Origin: Streptomyces sp. NBC_00523
GTDB taxonomy: Bacteria; Actinomycetota; Actinomycetes; Streptomycetales; Streptomycetaceae
Length of the DNA: 64,000 nt
NCBI RefSeq assembly: GCF_036346615.1
Contig: NZ_CP107836.1
Span: 682,001-746,000, forward strand
Direction of reading: 5' to 3'
Every line of letters starts with the position of its first letter. Position 1 is the first letter of the stretch. The translations under genes and the position numbers were made by a program. Under the pieces are notes generated by a model. The model worked only from the letters and a program-made list of their open reading frames with translations. It searched no databases and was not told where the DNA came from. Of this stretch, positions 45,840 to 55,038 are shown piece by piece.

Positions 45840-46949
45840 TCAGGCGGCGTCGGTGTCCTCCGGCCGCGTGCCCTCCTCGCCGTTGTGGATGACGCCGTAC
45901 GCGTCCAGGCGGGGGTGGAGGGCCATCGGCTCCACCATGGTGACGTCGGACGGCCGTTGGCTCTCCGGGCCGTCGGGCCCCCAGCGCACCAGGCGCCGCG
46001 AGCGGGCGATCCGGCAGACGGTGTCACCGACCTCGACCTCGTTGAGCCGCCCCGCGCGCAGCCGGTCGGCCGCGTCGGCCAGGACCTTCATCTCGGCGAG
46101 GTCGGGGTGAGTGCCCTCGGCGACGACGCTGCGCGCGTCCACGTCCGGCCCGGCGGTGACCTCGATGACGCCCGCCTGCCGGGGCCGGAACCAGGTCAGT
46201 GAGAAGTCGAGGGCGCGCCGGGCGTCCTGCGGGGTGGCGTGCAGGCCGCCGCCGATGCCCCACCGCTCGTCGCCGGTCCGTTCCACGACGACGAAGGAGG
46301 TCGGCAGGAGCAGGACGTCGGGGTGGGTGTGCACGGCGCGCGCGGAGTCGCGCAGGACGTTGCCGGGGTACCGGCTCCCCTTGTACGCGAAGGAGCGCAT
46401 CGTGAGCATCTCCGCCGCCTGGAGGGGCGTGACGGGCGCGTCCGGGTCCAGGACCAGTCCGTCGTCGACCGCGGCGGTCTCCGAGGTGCGGGTCCACTCG
46501 GGCAGGACCGGCTCGGGGTCGGTGGGGCGCGGCAGCTCGACGCCCCCGTCGGGGGCCAGGCCCGCGTACTCCTCGGCGCGCACCACGCGGTAGCGCGTGC
46601 CGAGGACGGTGACCTCGGACGGCTTTCCGGTCTCCAGCCGGGCGACCGCGCCGAGCAGGGCCCGCCGCTCCGCCTCGGTCTCCGTCTCGTCCTTGGCCCG
46701 GAACCACAGCTTGGACTGCAGTTCGTCCCTGGCCTGCTGGGGGCAGCCGTTCGTGATCGCGCCGATCACCCGCCACCGCTGTCCGTCGGCCTCGGACTGC
46801 GCGGCCAGCCCGAACAGCGGTCCGCGGACGGCCAGTTTGTTGCGCGAGGCCGCGTCGAAGGCGTCGGCCTCGATCGCGGCCTCGACGGGCTCCACCGGAA
46901 TCCTCACCAGCACCGGCCGGGCAGCGGGGGGCACACCGTGTTCCTTCAT
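45840..46949 (-). CDS. Conserved Streptomyces hypothetical protein (DUF5954-like)
   Basis: 369-residue soluble protein without signal peptide or membrane helix. It contains internally similar blocks (RWRVIGAITNGCPQQARDEL and RWGIGGGLHATPQDARRAL) that suggest a duplicated module. The layout matches the family I recall as DUF5954. No catalytic motif is recognisable. It stands alone between the TerD gene and a long intergenic region; no function can be offered. Confidence 0.7.
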   Translation of the reverse strand: MKEHGVPPAARPVLVRIPVEPVEAAIEADAFDAASRNKLAVRGPLFGLAAQSEADGQRWRVIGAITNGCPQQARDELQSKLWFRAKDETETEAERRALLGAVARLETGKPSEVTVLGTRYRVVRAEEYAGLAPDGGVELPRPTDPEPVLPEWTRTSETAAVDDGLVLDPDAPVTPLQAAEMLTMRSFAYKGSRYPGNVLRDSARAVHTHPDVLLLPTSFVVVERTGDERWGIGGGLHATPQDARRALDFSLTWFRPRQAGVIEVTAGPDVDARSVVAEGTHPDLAEMKVLADAADRLRAGRLNEVEVGDTVCRIARSRRLVRWGPDGPESQRPSDVTMVEPMALHPRLDAYGVIHNGEEGTRPEDTDAA

Positions 46950-47259
46950 GGCGTCATCCTGGCGTCAACGGACGGCGCTGTACGCGGCTTTCGCCGGATC
47001 ATCCACCGTAAGTGCCGTCTCCATCAGAAGTGTTGCCGCCATCGGCCAACAGCCGGTAAGGCCCGGGCCGGGCCCCGGCCCTCTCCGCATCCCATTGCCG
47101 CCCGGTGGGGGCGCTCACCGGAATTGCGCTCTGGAAATCGGCGAGGCACCCGAAGCGCGCAAGATCGGCAGTGAATCGAGGGGCGATTCCCCCGGAGTAC
47201 GGGCCCGGGATGACAACGATGTTTCAGCAGGTCAGGCAGGTAGGACGAAGGTAAATCCG
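46950..47259. other. Intergenic region, no gene recognised
   Basis: Part of a 366-bp gap between divergent genes. It is G/C-rich in its first half and less so toward 47200. No tRNA, repeat or ORF with Streptomyces codon bias is seen. The promoter of the DUF5954-like gene should lie at the left end, but no clear hexamers stand out. Confidence 0.5.
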
Positions 47260-47310
47260 ATGACCACAAAATTGGGACTCCCCAATCTGCACATCGTGGG
47301 CTTAACTTAG
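47260..47310 (+). other. Possible 16-codon upstream ORF with a TTA codon
   Basis: ATG at 47260, preceded by GAAGG, encodes MTTKLGLPNLHIVGLT and stops 5 bp before the next gene. It contains the rare TTA leucine codon, read only by the bldA tRNA in Streptomyces, and overlaps the inverted repeat ATTGGG-ACTC-CCCAAT (47271-47286). It could be a translated leader, or just promoter DNA that is open by chance. Confidence 0.3.
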
Positions 47311-47315
47311 GTGTC

Positions 47316-47792
47316 ATGACCTCCCCCCGCTCCACCTACGGCGGCGGCTACTACGCCGCGCCGTCGTTTGCCGACACCCCGATCTACGACTCCCTCGTCG
47401 CGGAGCGGGGCACCCCTCAGATCGCACCGATCCGAGTGCCCGCCGCCTACGACACCGGCAACAGCTACCTGCCGGCGCTCCCGTCGGCCCTGCCGGCGCT
47501 TCCCGCGGCCCCCTCCCAGCCCCAGCAGTCCTACGGCTACCCCCAGCCGGCGGCGCAGCAGGGCTACACACCGATGCAGCCCGCGCAGCTCCAGCACGCG
47601 CCGGCGCCGTACATCCCACAGCAGCCCGCCGGCGGCCGCGGCATGTACCAGGCGCCCCCGCCGCAGCAGCAGCGCCCGGCGCCCGCTTCGGGCTACGAGT
47701 CGATGCGCCCCGCCGCGTCCCGGCCCGTCCCGGCGCAGTCCCCCTACGAGGACCCGTACGGCCGGCCCTACCAGGGCGGCCGGGGCTACTAG
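47316..47792 (+). CDS. Pro/Gln/Tyr-rich small protein (DUF6643-like)
   Basis: 158 residues of low complexity. The N-terminus MTSPRSTYGGGYYAAPSF and DTPIYDSLVAERGTPQIAPIRVP is conserved in Streptomyces as I recall (DUF6643), followed by a Pro/Gln/Tyr-rich tail ending GRGY. There is no signal peptide or membrane segment. The ATG at 47316 has AGGTG only a few bases upstream, and TAACTT at 47303-47308 could be a -10 for a near-leaderless mRNA. The function is unknown; the disordered composition suggests a structural or scaffold role, which is a guess. Confidence 0.75.
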   Translation: MTSPRSTYGGGYYAAPSFADTPIYDSLVAERGTPQIAPIRVPAAYDTGNSYLPALPSALPALPAAPSQPQQSYGYPQPAAQQGYTPMQPAQLQHAPAPYIPQQPAGGRGMYQAPPPQQQRPAPASGYESMRPAASRPVPAQSPYEDPYGRPYQGGRGY

Positions 47793-48007
47793 ACCCTTCG
47801 GATCAGGCGGCGCACGGCCCGGGGCGGGGTGCCCGGCAACACGGGTCCGTGCGCCGTTCCGCGTTCCGCGTGACCGGTCCGGGGGTGCCGGGAACTCACG
47901 GGGGCGGGCCGCGCGTTGAGCACGGTGGGCCGCCCGTACCGCGCGGCTCCGGCGCTCGGGCGGCACCGTACCGGGCGGGCACGGGTGCGGAAGGGGGTGC
48001 GGGGACT

Positions 48008-48616
48008 GTGCGAGCGATGGCGGGCGTCTGGCGTTGGCGGCGCAATCCGCTGCGCCGGGCGACGGACCGCTGCGAGGCGTGGCTGGCCCTGGCCGCGTTC
48101 CTGATGCTGATGCTGGCGGTCCCGGCGGTGGGCTGGCTCTGCGGGGCCCGGACGGACGCGGCGCTCCAGGCGGCGGTGCGCGCCCAGCGGGCGGACCGTC
48201 ACCTCACCGCGGCCGTCGTGGTGCGGCGGGTGGCCGGCGCCCGTTATGCCTCCGATCCCGAGATATCCGGCGGCTCCATGAGGCGGACCGAGGTGGTGGC
48301 CCGGTGGCACACCCCGGACGGCGCGGCCCGCACGGCGAGGGTGACGACGGCCTCGCGCAACGCGTCGCCGGGGGCCCGGGTCCGGATCTGGACCGACGGC
48401 CGAGGCGCCCCGGCGCTCCGGCCGATGGACCTGCCGACGGCGCACACGCATGCCGCGCTCGCCGGCTTCGGCGCCGCGATGCTGTCCGCCCTGCTGATCG
48501 AGTGCGTCCGGCGCCTCATCCTCCGCCGCATGACCTGGCGGCGGTACCAACGGCTCGACCGGGCCTGGGCGGCGGTCGGCCCGGACTGGGGCAGGACGGG
48601 CACCGGCAGCAGCTGA
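48008..48616 (+). CDS. Rv1733c-like two-helix membrane protein
   Basis: 202 residues. Membrane helices flank a central extracytoplasmic segment: AWLALAAFLMLMLAVPAVGW (about 25-45) and the second near residues 155-175. The start of the mature region, WRWRRNPLRRATD, is the hallmark of the actinobacterial Rv1733c family. A GTG at 48008 is chosen over the longer frame from 47849, which adds a Gly/Arg-rich stretch inside the preceding gap. Function unknown; mycobacterial homologues are hypoxia-induced surface antigens. Confidence 0.75.
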   Translation: MRAMAGVWRWRRNPLRRATDRCEAWLALAAFLMLMLAVPAVGWLCGARTDAALQAAVRAQRADRHLTAAVVVRRVAGARYASDPEISGGSMRRTEVVARWHTPDGAARTARVTTASRNASPGARVRIWTDGRGAPALRPMDLPTAHTHAALAGFGAAMLSALLIECVRRLILRRMTWRRYQRLDRAWAAVGPDWGRTGTGSS

Positions 48617-48790
48617 GGCGTGTCCGGGCAGCCGCCGGGACCTGCGCATCGGGTCAACTCCCGGCGTCCGCGCGCGCTACGGTGGACCGGCCCGCCCGTC
48701 GCTCTCCGGCAGGCGGACCCCGGCTGGTCGCTGCCGCGAGGCCGGTGACACGGGCACCACACACGCACGAGGCGGGGGCACGACAGCGCC

Positions 48791-51214
48791 ATGGCACAGG
48801 GCACGGTCCAGGTGACGCACACCGGCACATCGCGGTGGCGGCGCCGCACGGGCGAATACGCCTCCCTCACCGCGGCGCTCGAAGCGGCGGCGGACGGTGA
48901 TGTGCTCACCGTCGCGCCCGGCACCTACCGGGAGAACCTGGTCATCGCCCGCGCGGTCACGCTGCGCGGCCCCGAGGGGTCCGTCGGCTCCGTGCGCATC
49001 GCCCCGGCCGACGGGGTGCCGCTGACGCTGCGCGCCTCCGCCGTCGTCCAGGACCTCCATGTGGAGGGGCAGGACTCGGCGGCCCCGGCGGTGCTGGTCG
49101 AGGACGGCGCGCCGGAGATAGCGGACGTACGGATCGTGACCCGCTCGGCGGCCGGTGTCGAGGTGCGCGGCGCGGCCCGGCCCACCGTGCGCCGGTGCAC
49201 CGTCGACAATCCGGCCGGCGTCGGCATCGCCGTGCTCGACGGCGCGGGCGGGGTGTTCGAGGAGTGCGAGATCGTCTCGGCCGGGCAGTCCGGGGTCGCC
49301 GTGCGCGACGGCGGACACCCCCGCCTCGACCGCTGCCGGGTCCACCACGCCTCGGGCGCGGGCCTGTCCGTCACCGGCGAGGGCAGCGGCCTGGAGGCGC
49401 TGGGCTGCGAGGTGTACGAGATCAAGGGCAGCGGGATCCAGGTGACCGCCCGCGGCTCCGCCCATCTCACCGACTGCACGGTGCACCGCACCTCGGCGGA
49501 CGGCGTCACACTGGACACCGACGCGGTGCTCACGCTCGCCGACTGCGACATCCACGACATCCCGGAGAACGCGGTGGACCTGCGTTCGCGGGCGGTGCTG
49601 ACGCTGACCCGCTCGACGGTGCGCCGCTTCGGCCGCAACGGGCTCTCGGTGTGGGACCCGGGCACCCGGGTGGACGCCAACCAGTGCGAGATCCACGACA
49701 GTACGGGCGACTACCCGGCGGTCTGGGTCAGCGACGGGGCCACGGTGATACTGGATTCCTGCCGGGTCCACGACGTGCCGGACGCCCTGTTCGTCCTGGA
49801 CCGGGGCTCGCGGGCCGATGTCGTGGACAGCGATCTCTCCCAGGTCCGCAACACCGCGGTCTCGGTCAGCGACGGGGCGACCGCGCAGCTGGACGACTGC
49901 CGCATCCGGGAGGCGTCGACCGGCGCCTGGTTCCGGGACCACGGCAGCGGGGGCACGCTGAACAACTGCACCGTCGACGCCGTGCAGACGGGCGTGATCG
50001 TCACCAAGGGCGCCGACCCGGTGATCGAGCGGTGCACGGTGACCTCCCCCGCCGAGGCCGGGTTCTACGTGTCCGCCGAGGGCCGGGGGACGTTCAACGG
50101 CTGCCGGGTCACGGGCAGCGAAGGCTACGGCTTCCATGTGATGGAGGGCTGCCGGACGACGCTCACCCGGTGCCGCACGGAGCGGTGCGCGCGCGGTGGT
50201 TACGAGTTCCCGGAGGGCACCGGATCCGGGAACGGCGCGGGAAGCGGGCCGGTCGTGGAGGACTGCACGAGCGACGAGAGCGGGCTGCGCACCGCCACTC
50301 CCCCGCCGGCCCCGGTCCTGACGGCCACCCAGGCCTCGCCCGGGCTGCTCGGCGCGGTCCCCGCCCCGCGCCCCGTGGAAGCGGAGCCGCCCGCCGAGCC
50401 CGCGCGCACCTCCGGGGAGGTCCTGGGCGAGCTCGACGCGCTGGTCGGCCTGGACAGCGTCAAGCGGGAGGTGCGGGCGCTCACGGACATGATCGAGGTG
50501 GGGCGCAGGCGCCGGGAGGCGGGCCTCAAGGCCGCGTCGGTCCGCCGCCATCTCGTCTTCACCGGTTCCCCGGGCACCGGAAAGACCACGGTGGCCCGGC
50601 TGTACGGGGAGATCCTGGCCGCGCTCGGCGTGCTGGAGCGGGGCCATCTGGTCGAGGTGTCCCGGGTCGACCTGGTCGGTGAGCACATCGGCTCGACCGC
50701 GATCCGTACGCAGGAGGCGTTCGACCGGGCGCGCGGCGGGGTGCTGTTCGTGGACGAGGCGTACGCGCTGTCGCCCGAGGACTCCGGCCGGGACTTCGGC
50801 CGGGAGGCGATCGACACGCTGGTGAAGCTGATGGAGGACCACCGGGACGCGGTGGTGGTCATCGTCGCCGGGTACACCCAGGAGATGGAGCGGTTCCTGA
50901 CCGTCAACCCCGGGGTCGCGTCCCGCTTCTCGCGGACCATCACCTTCAGCGACTACGAACCGGCCGAGCTGCTGCGGATCGTGGAGCAGCAGTCGCAGGA
51001 GCACGAGTACAGCCTGGCGTCGGGCACCGGCGAGGCGCTGGTGAAGTACTTCACGGAGCTGCCCAAGGGGCCCGCCTTCGGCAATGGGCGCACCGCTCGC
51101 CAGACCTTCGAGTCGATGGTCGAGCGGCACGCCGGCCGGGTCGCCCAGCTCGCCGATCCGAGCACGGACGACCTCACCCTGCTGTATCCGGAGGACCTCC
51201 CGGAACTGCCCTGA
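48791..51214 (+). CDS. Right-handed beta-helix/AAA+ ATPase fusion (EccA/CbxX-like)
   Basis: 807-residue protein in two halves. Residues about 20-510 are parallel beta-helix repeats, visible as recurring C-x-V/I-x units (CRVHHASGAGL, CTVHRTSADGV, CDIHDIPENAV), of the pectate-lyase/NosD type. After a Pro/Ala linker (about 510-545) comes an AAA+ domain of the CbxX/SpoVK/EccA class: Walker A GSPGTGKTT near 595, Walker B VLFVDEAYAL near 651, and the VASRFSRTI arginine-finger region near 715. No signal peptide. EccA proteins serve type VII secretion; here the beta-helix replaces their TPR domain, suggesting a different substrate-recognition module. The 3' end overlaps the next gene by 41 bp on the opposite strand. 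Confidence 0.85.
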   Translation: MAQGTVQVTHTGTSRWRRRTGEYASLTAALEAAADGDVLTVAPGTYRENLVIARAVTLRGPEGSVGSVRIAPADGVPLTLRASAVVQDLHVEGQDSAAPAVLVEDGAPEIADVRIVTRSAAGVEVRGAARPTVRRCTVDNPAGVGIAVLDGAGGVFEECEIVSAGQSGVAVRDGGHPRLDRCRVHHASGAGLSVTGEGSGLEALGCEVYEIKGSGIQVTARGSAHLTDCTVHRTSADGVTLDTDAVLTLADCDIHDIPENAVDLRSRAVLTLTRSTVRRFGRNGLSVWDPGTRVDANQCEIHDSTGDYPAVWVSDGATVILDSCRVHDVPDALFVLDRGSRADVVDSDLSQVRNTAVSVSDGATAQLDDCRIREASTGAWFRDHGSGGTLNNCTVDAVQTGVIVTKGADPVIERCTVTSPAEAGFYVSAEGRGTFNGCRVTGSEGYGFHVMEGCRTTLTRCRTERCARGGYEFPEGTGSGNGAGSGPVVEDCTSDESGLRTATPPPAPVLTATQASPGLLGAVPAPRPVEAEPPAEPARTSGEVLGELDALVGLDSVKREVRALTDMIEVGRRRREAGLKAASVRRHLVFTGSPGTGKTTVARLYGEILAALGVLERGHLVEVSRVDLVGEHIGSTAIRTQEAFDRARGGVLFVDEAYALSPEDSGRDFGREAIDTLVKLMEDHRDAVVVIVAGYTQEMERFLTVNPGVASRFSRTITFSDYEPAELLRIVEQQSQEHEYSLASGTGEALVKYFTELPKGPAFGNGRTARQTFESMVERHAGRVAQLADPSTDDLTLLYPEDLPELP

Positions 51215-53546
51215 CGTCCTCGCCGACGGGCTCCGCCTGCTGGGGCAGGACGGGGTCGAGCCGTTCCAGGAGGGCGGCCCGCTCCTCGGCGAAGACGGGG
51301 TCGGCCTGGTAGTCGGAGTGGCCGAGCACCGGCTCGGGCAGCGGGTGTTCGGGTGTCCGCCCGTAGACCAGCGGGTCCCTGAGCGGGCCCCGGTCGACCT
51401 CCGGGCCGGATTCCTCACCGAGCCGGATCTCGCCGCCGATGGGGTCGGTGGCCCGCCACAGATTGCGCCAGCAGTGCACGGAGCGGTGCAGCCCGTGGAG
51501 CTGCCCGGCCCCGAAGTAGGCCGGGAACCAGCGGCCGTAGAGCCGTTCGATCGGCGATCCGTACGTGAGCAGGGCGACCCGGGAGCGGGTGCGGGCGGGC
51601 AGCTGCCAGACCGCGGAGGCCGCGAGGACGCTGCCCTGGGAGTGGCCGGAGATGACGAGCCGGCCCCGGGTGCGGCCGGTCCAGCCGGACATGCGGGAGG
51701 CCAGGTCGGGCACGGCGCGCTCCGCGTAGCAGGGCGGGGCGAAGGGGTGGGCGGCGCGCGGCCAGAACGTACCGACGTCCCAGAGGATGCCGATCGTGCG
51801 CCGGGCGGACGCGTCCCGGTAGGCCCGCCTGCCGCAGGCGACGAAGACGAGGAAGCCGAAGCCGATCAGCCAGGAGCCGGTGGACTGCGCCGCCTCGGCC
51901 ACCGATTCGAGGAACGGGCCGCTGCCGTCCAGCGCGAGTCCGGGGACCTCGCCGGTGGCCCAGGACCCGGCGACCGCCCCGGCGCCCAGGAACAGGGTGG
52001 CGCCGGAGACGATCCCCACCACGCGGGGCGCCGCGTCGGTGAGCGCGGCCGTGGCCCGGATGCGGGCGATCCGCTTGGTCCGCGAGGGATCCGGGAAGCG
52101 TTCGCCGTACTCCGCGTCGACCACGGGTTCCAGCCGCCGGGCCGCCAGCCAGGTCCGCAGGCCGAGCACGGCGCCCGGCACCAGGAGCAGCGCGAGGAGG
52201 ACGGGGATGACCGACGCCTGCCAGCTGAGCAGCACCGGCGGTCCCTCTATCAGCGCGCTGCGCCCCATGCCCGGGCTGCCGGGTCCGTCGAGCCAGTCGG
52301 CGACGCGCTGGGCGACGCCGCCGGTCATCACGCCGCCGAGCGCGCACGCGAGCATCGCGACGGCCGGTCCGCCGAGGCCGCGCAGGACGGTGCGCGGCTC
52401 CGGGCACCGCCGGTACAGGTAGCGGGAGATCGCCGCGAGGAGCACCACCAGGACGCCCTCGGTGACGCTGACCGCCCGGAACAGCGTGGTGTCGCCGGGG
52501 AGTCTCCCGGAGGAGGTCCAGCCGGGGCGCGACCAGGCGGCGTGGACGGCGGCGAGGACGAGGAGGGCCAGCGCGGCACCGGGCAGCCAGGTGATGACGG
52601 CCCGGTCGAGCCGGTTGTCGAGGCGCCGTTCGCTGCGGCCCCGGCGGCAGACCACCCAGAGCACGACGACGAGCCCGAGGGCGAGGGCCCCCTCGATGAG
52701 CCGGCCCAGGAGCGGGGCGACCGGTCCGGTGACGGCGCGGTCGTGGCGGGCGGCGGCCTCCGAGACGGCCGCGGCGACGGTGAGGAAACCGGCCGCGGTG
52801 TGGGCCGCGCGCAGCCGGGCGACGAGGCGGCGCCCGTACCAGAATCCGGGCCGTCCGAGTGCGGGACGGACGGGTTCGGGGGCCGGTGCGGGGCCGTCGT
52901 CGTCCGGGTCCGCCTCGGTCAGCGGGCGCTGGGACTCGTAGGCGCTCCAGGTGCGGTTGGACAGGAACCAGAGCAGCCCGACGAGCGCGGCCGGGACCAG
53001 CGCGGCCAGGGCGAGGCGGCGGCCGGGCTGGGACCACCAGCCGCCCTGCTCGGCGGAGAGGAAGCCGAGCCAGGAGCGCTTCTCGGAGCAGGCGGCGACG
53101 CCCGCGCACTGCCAGGCGGTGAGGTCGAGGGCGACCTCGCAGGCGGCGGCGGTCAGCAGCACGGTGAGGCTGAGCGCGATGAGCCGCACGAGGACTCCGT
53201 ACAGCCGGATCGCGCGGGGGCGGCGCCGGGCGGTGGGGCGCATCCAGTGGGCGAGGTTGATCACCATGAACGGGAGGAGCACCAGCCACAGCGCGCGGGA
53301 GCCGTTGCCGGACGTGAGGTTGGACCAGCAGTACGCCTCGGCGATGGGCTTGTCGCGGTACCGCTCGGGGTGCTGTTCGGCGTCGACGTCGGCGGAGCGC
53401 CGGTAGATGGCCGCGGTGGTGTCGCCGGTGACCCGGACCGTGCGCGGGTCGGTCAGCATGTCCTGGGGGGTGGTCCCGCCCACCCCGTGGACCAGTAATT
53501 CCAGCGCGGGGCCGGGGCTGCGCGGGGCAGGGGTGGGAGGGGGCAC
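51174..53546 (-). CDS. Multi-spanning membrane protein with alpha/beta-hydrolase motif
   Basis: About 790 residues. The N-terminus has ELLVHGVGGTTPQDML, an oxyanion-type strand start of serine hydrolases; then comes a long central region with roughly nine hydrophobic helices; the C-terminal third has the nucleophile elbow ISGHSQGS and a SDYQADPVF tail. The hydrolase fold is thus split by membrane segments. Lipase or esterase activity at the membrane is plausible, but the substrate is unknown. A GTG at 53546 (VPPPTPAPR) is chosen as the nearest plausible start to the conserved LLVHGVGG; this is uncertain. Convergent and overlapping with the beta-helix/AAA+ gene. Confidence 0.75.
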   Translation of the reverse strand: MPPPTPAPRSPGPALELLVHGVGGTTPQDMLTDPRTVRVTGDTTAAIYRRSADVDAEQHPERYRDKPIAEAYCWSNLTSGNGSRALWLVLLPFMVINLAHWMRPTARRRPRAIRLYGVLVRLIALSLTVLLTAAACEVALDLTAWQCAGVAACSEKRSWLGFLSAEQGGWWSQPGRRLALAALVPAALVGLLWFLSNRTWSAYESQRPLTEADPDDDGPAPAPEPVRPALGRPGFWYGRRLVARLRAAHTAAGFLTVAAAVSEAAARHDRAVTGPVAPLLGRLIEGALALGLVVVLWVVCRRGRSERRLDNRLDRAVITWLPGAALALLVLAAVHAAWSRPGWTSSGRLPGDTTLFRAVSVTEGVLVVLLAAISRYLYRRCPEPRTVLRGLGGPAVAMLACALGGVMTGGVAQRVADWLDGPGSPGMGRSALIEGPPVLLSWQASVIPVLLALLLVPGAVLGLRTWLAARRLEPVVDAEYGERFPDPSRTKRIARIRATAALTDAAPRVVGIVSGATLFLGAGAVAGSWATGEVPGLALDGSGPFLESVAEAAQSTGSWLIGFGFLVFVACGRRAYRDASARRTIGILWDVGTFWPRAAHPFAPPCYAERAVPDLASRMSGWTGRTRGRLVISGHSQGSVLAASAVWQLPARTRSRVALLTYGSPIERLYGRWFPAYFGAGQLHGLHRSVHCWRNLWRATDPIGGEIRLGEESGPEVDRGPLRDPLVYGRTPEHPLPEPVLGHSDYQADPVFAEERAALLERLDPVLPQQAEPVGEDVRAVPGGPPDTAG

Positions 53547-53699
53547 GTGCGTCTCGCTCTCGCAGGGGGAAGGCGGCTGATGGCCGGTCACCGTTACTGA
53601 CGAATGTCCCCCGGGCAGGGGTCCGCGACACCGGGCGTGGCAGGATGACTCCGTCGATACGGACTCCTGTACGGCCAGAGGGAAGGGCGAGGCCCGGCG

Positions 53700-54533
53700 T
53701 TGAGCGAGAATCAGAACCTGCTCGCGGAGCAGCGGCGCGCGCTGATCCTTGACGAGGTGCGCCGGCGCGGCGGGGTACGGGTCAACGAGCTGACCCGGAA
53801 GCTGAACGTCTCGGACATGACCGTCCGCCGGGATCTGGACGCGCTGGCCCGGCAGGGCGTGATCGAGAAGGTGCACGGCGGTGCCGTGCCGGTGGTCGAG
53901 GCGAGCACGCACGAGCCCGGTTTCGAGGCGAAGTCGACGCTGGAGCTGACCGCCAAGGAGGACATCGCCCGGGCCGCCGCCGCGATGGCGGTGCCCGGCA
54001 GTGCGATCGCCCTGTCCGGAGGCACCACGACGTATGCGCTGGCCCAGCATCTGCTGGACGTGCCGGACCTGACGGTCGTGACGAATTCGGTGCGGGTCGC
54101 GGACGTGTTCCACGCGGCGCAGCGGCCCGGTACTCCGGGCGGCCGGCCGGGTGCGGCGACGGTCGTTCTCACCGGCGGGGTGCGTACGCCCTCCGACTCG
54201 CTGGTCGGCCCGGTCGCGGACCGGGCCATCGCGGCGCTCCACTTCGACGTGCTGTTCCTCGGGGTCCACGGGATCTCGGTGGAGGCGGGGCTGTCCACGC
54301 CGAATCTGGCGGAGGCGGAGACGAACCGCCGGTTCGTGCAGTCGGCGCGCCGGGTGGTGGTGGTCGCCGACCACACCAAGTGGGGCACGGTCGGTCTCAG
54401 CTCGTTCGCCTCGCTGGACGAGGTGAGCACGTTCGTCACGGACGCGGGGCTGCCGGCGGCTGCCCGGGCGGAGATCGAGGAGTATCTGCCGGGGCTGCTG
54501 GTGGCGGGCGACGCCGGGCCCGCCGAGGGCTGA
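53700..54533 (+). CDS. DeoR-family transcriptional regulator
   Basis: 277 residues. The N-terminal DeoR HTH is clear (ILDEVRRRGGVRVNELTRKL, then VSDMTVRRDLDAL, and HGGAV at its end). The C-terminal domain is the sugar-phosphate-binding DeoR sensor with ALSGGTTTYALA, VTNSVRVADV and VVADHTKWG. It starts at a TTG (53700) with GAGG upstream. Such regulators usually repress sugar-utilisation genes and respond to phosphorylated sugars, but no sugar operon is adjacent, so the target is unknown. Confidence 0.92.
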   Translation: MSENQNLLAEQRRALILDEVRRRGGVRVNELTRKLNVSDMTVRRDLDALARQGVIEKVHGGAVPVVEASTHEPGFEAKSTLELTAKEDIARAAAAMAVPGSAIALSGGTTTYALAQHLLDVPDLTVVTNSVRVADVFHAAQRPGTPGGRPGAATVVLTGGVRTPSDSLVGPVADRAIAALHFDVLFLGVHGISVEAGLSTPNLAEAETNRRFVQSARRVVVVADHTKWGTVGLSSFASLDEVSTFVTDAGLPAAARAEIEEYLPGLLVAGDAGPAEG

Positions 54534-54581
54534 GCATTCCGCTCCGCTCGCGGCAGGGCGTTCACGCCCTAGGATCTCGGT

Positions 54582-55034
54582 GTGGCCGTGTTCCGGATCG
54601 AGCGTTTCACCTCCTTGCCCGCAGCCGAGTCCTGGCGCCGGGTGACGGACTGGGAGCGGCATGCCGCGCAGGTGCCGCTGACCGTGATCACGGTGCCGAC
54701 GGGGCTGCCGACCCGGGTCGGGACGGTGTTCGTGGCGCGCACCGGGGTGGGTCCGCTGGCGTTCGACGATCCGATGGAAGTGGTCCGCTGGTCGCCGCCG
54801 GCCGGGAGCCGGGCGGGGATGTGCCGGCTGGAGAAGCGCGGCCGGGTGGTTCTGGGCCGTGCGTCGATCGACGTGTATCCGAACCGGTCCGGCTCGCACG
54901 TGGTGTGGGTGGAGGAGCTGAGCGTACGGCTGCTGCCGCGCTGGGCGGACCCGGTGCTGGCCGGTGCCGGGAAGCGGGTGTTCGGCCGGGTGCTCGACGC
55001 CATGCTGGACCGCCCGGCGGGCCGGTACGGCTGA
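54582..55034 (+). CDS. SRPBCC-family protein
   Basis: 150 residues with the helix-grip (START/SRPBCC) pattern: an opening RIERFTSLPAAESWRRVTDWERH, a GTVFVARTGVG turn, and a closing amphipathic helix AGAGKRVFGRVLDAML. Proteins of this fold bind hydrophobic ligands. It starts at GTG 54582, 48 bp after the DeoR gene and on the same strand, so co-transcription is possible. Function unknown. It is convergent with the cysteine synthase-like gene, with 4 bp between stops. Confidence 0.78.
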   Translation: MAVFRIERFTSLPAAESWRRVTDWERHAAQVPLTVITVPTGLPTRVGTVFVARTGVGPLAFDDPMEVVRWSPPAGSRAGMCRLEKRGRVVLGRASIDVYPNRSGSHVVWVEELSVRLLPRWADPVLAGAGKRVFGRVLDAMLDRPAGRYG

Positions 55035-55038
55035 GGTC

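Noticed and set aside
51415..53631. Long alternative minus-strand frame within the membrane hydrolase gene
   Set aside because: Arg/Pro/Ala-rich shadow. The overlapping frame has the membrane segments and GHSQG motif.
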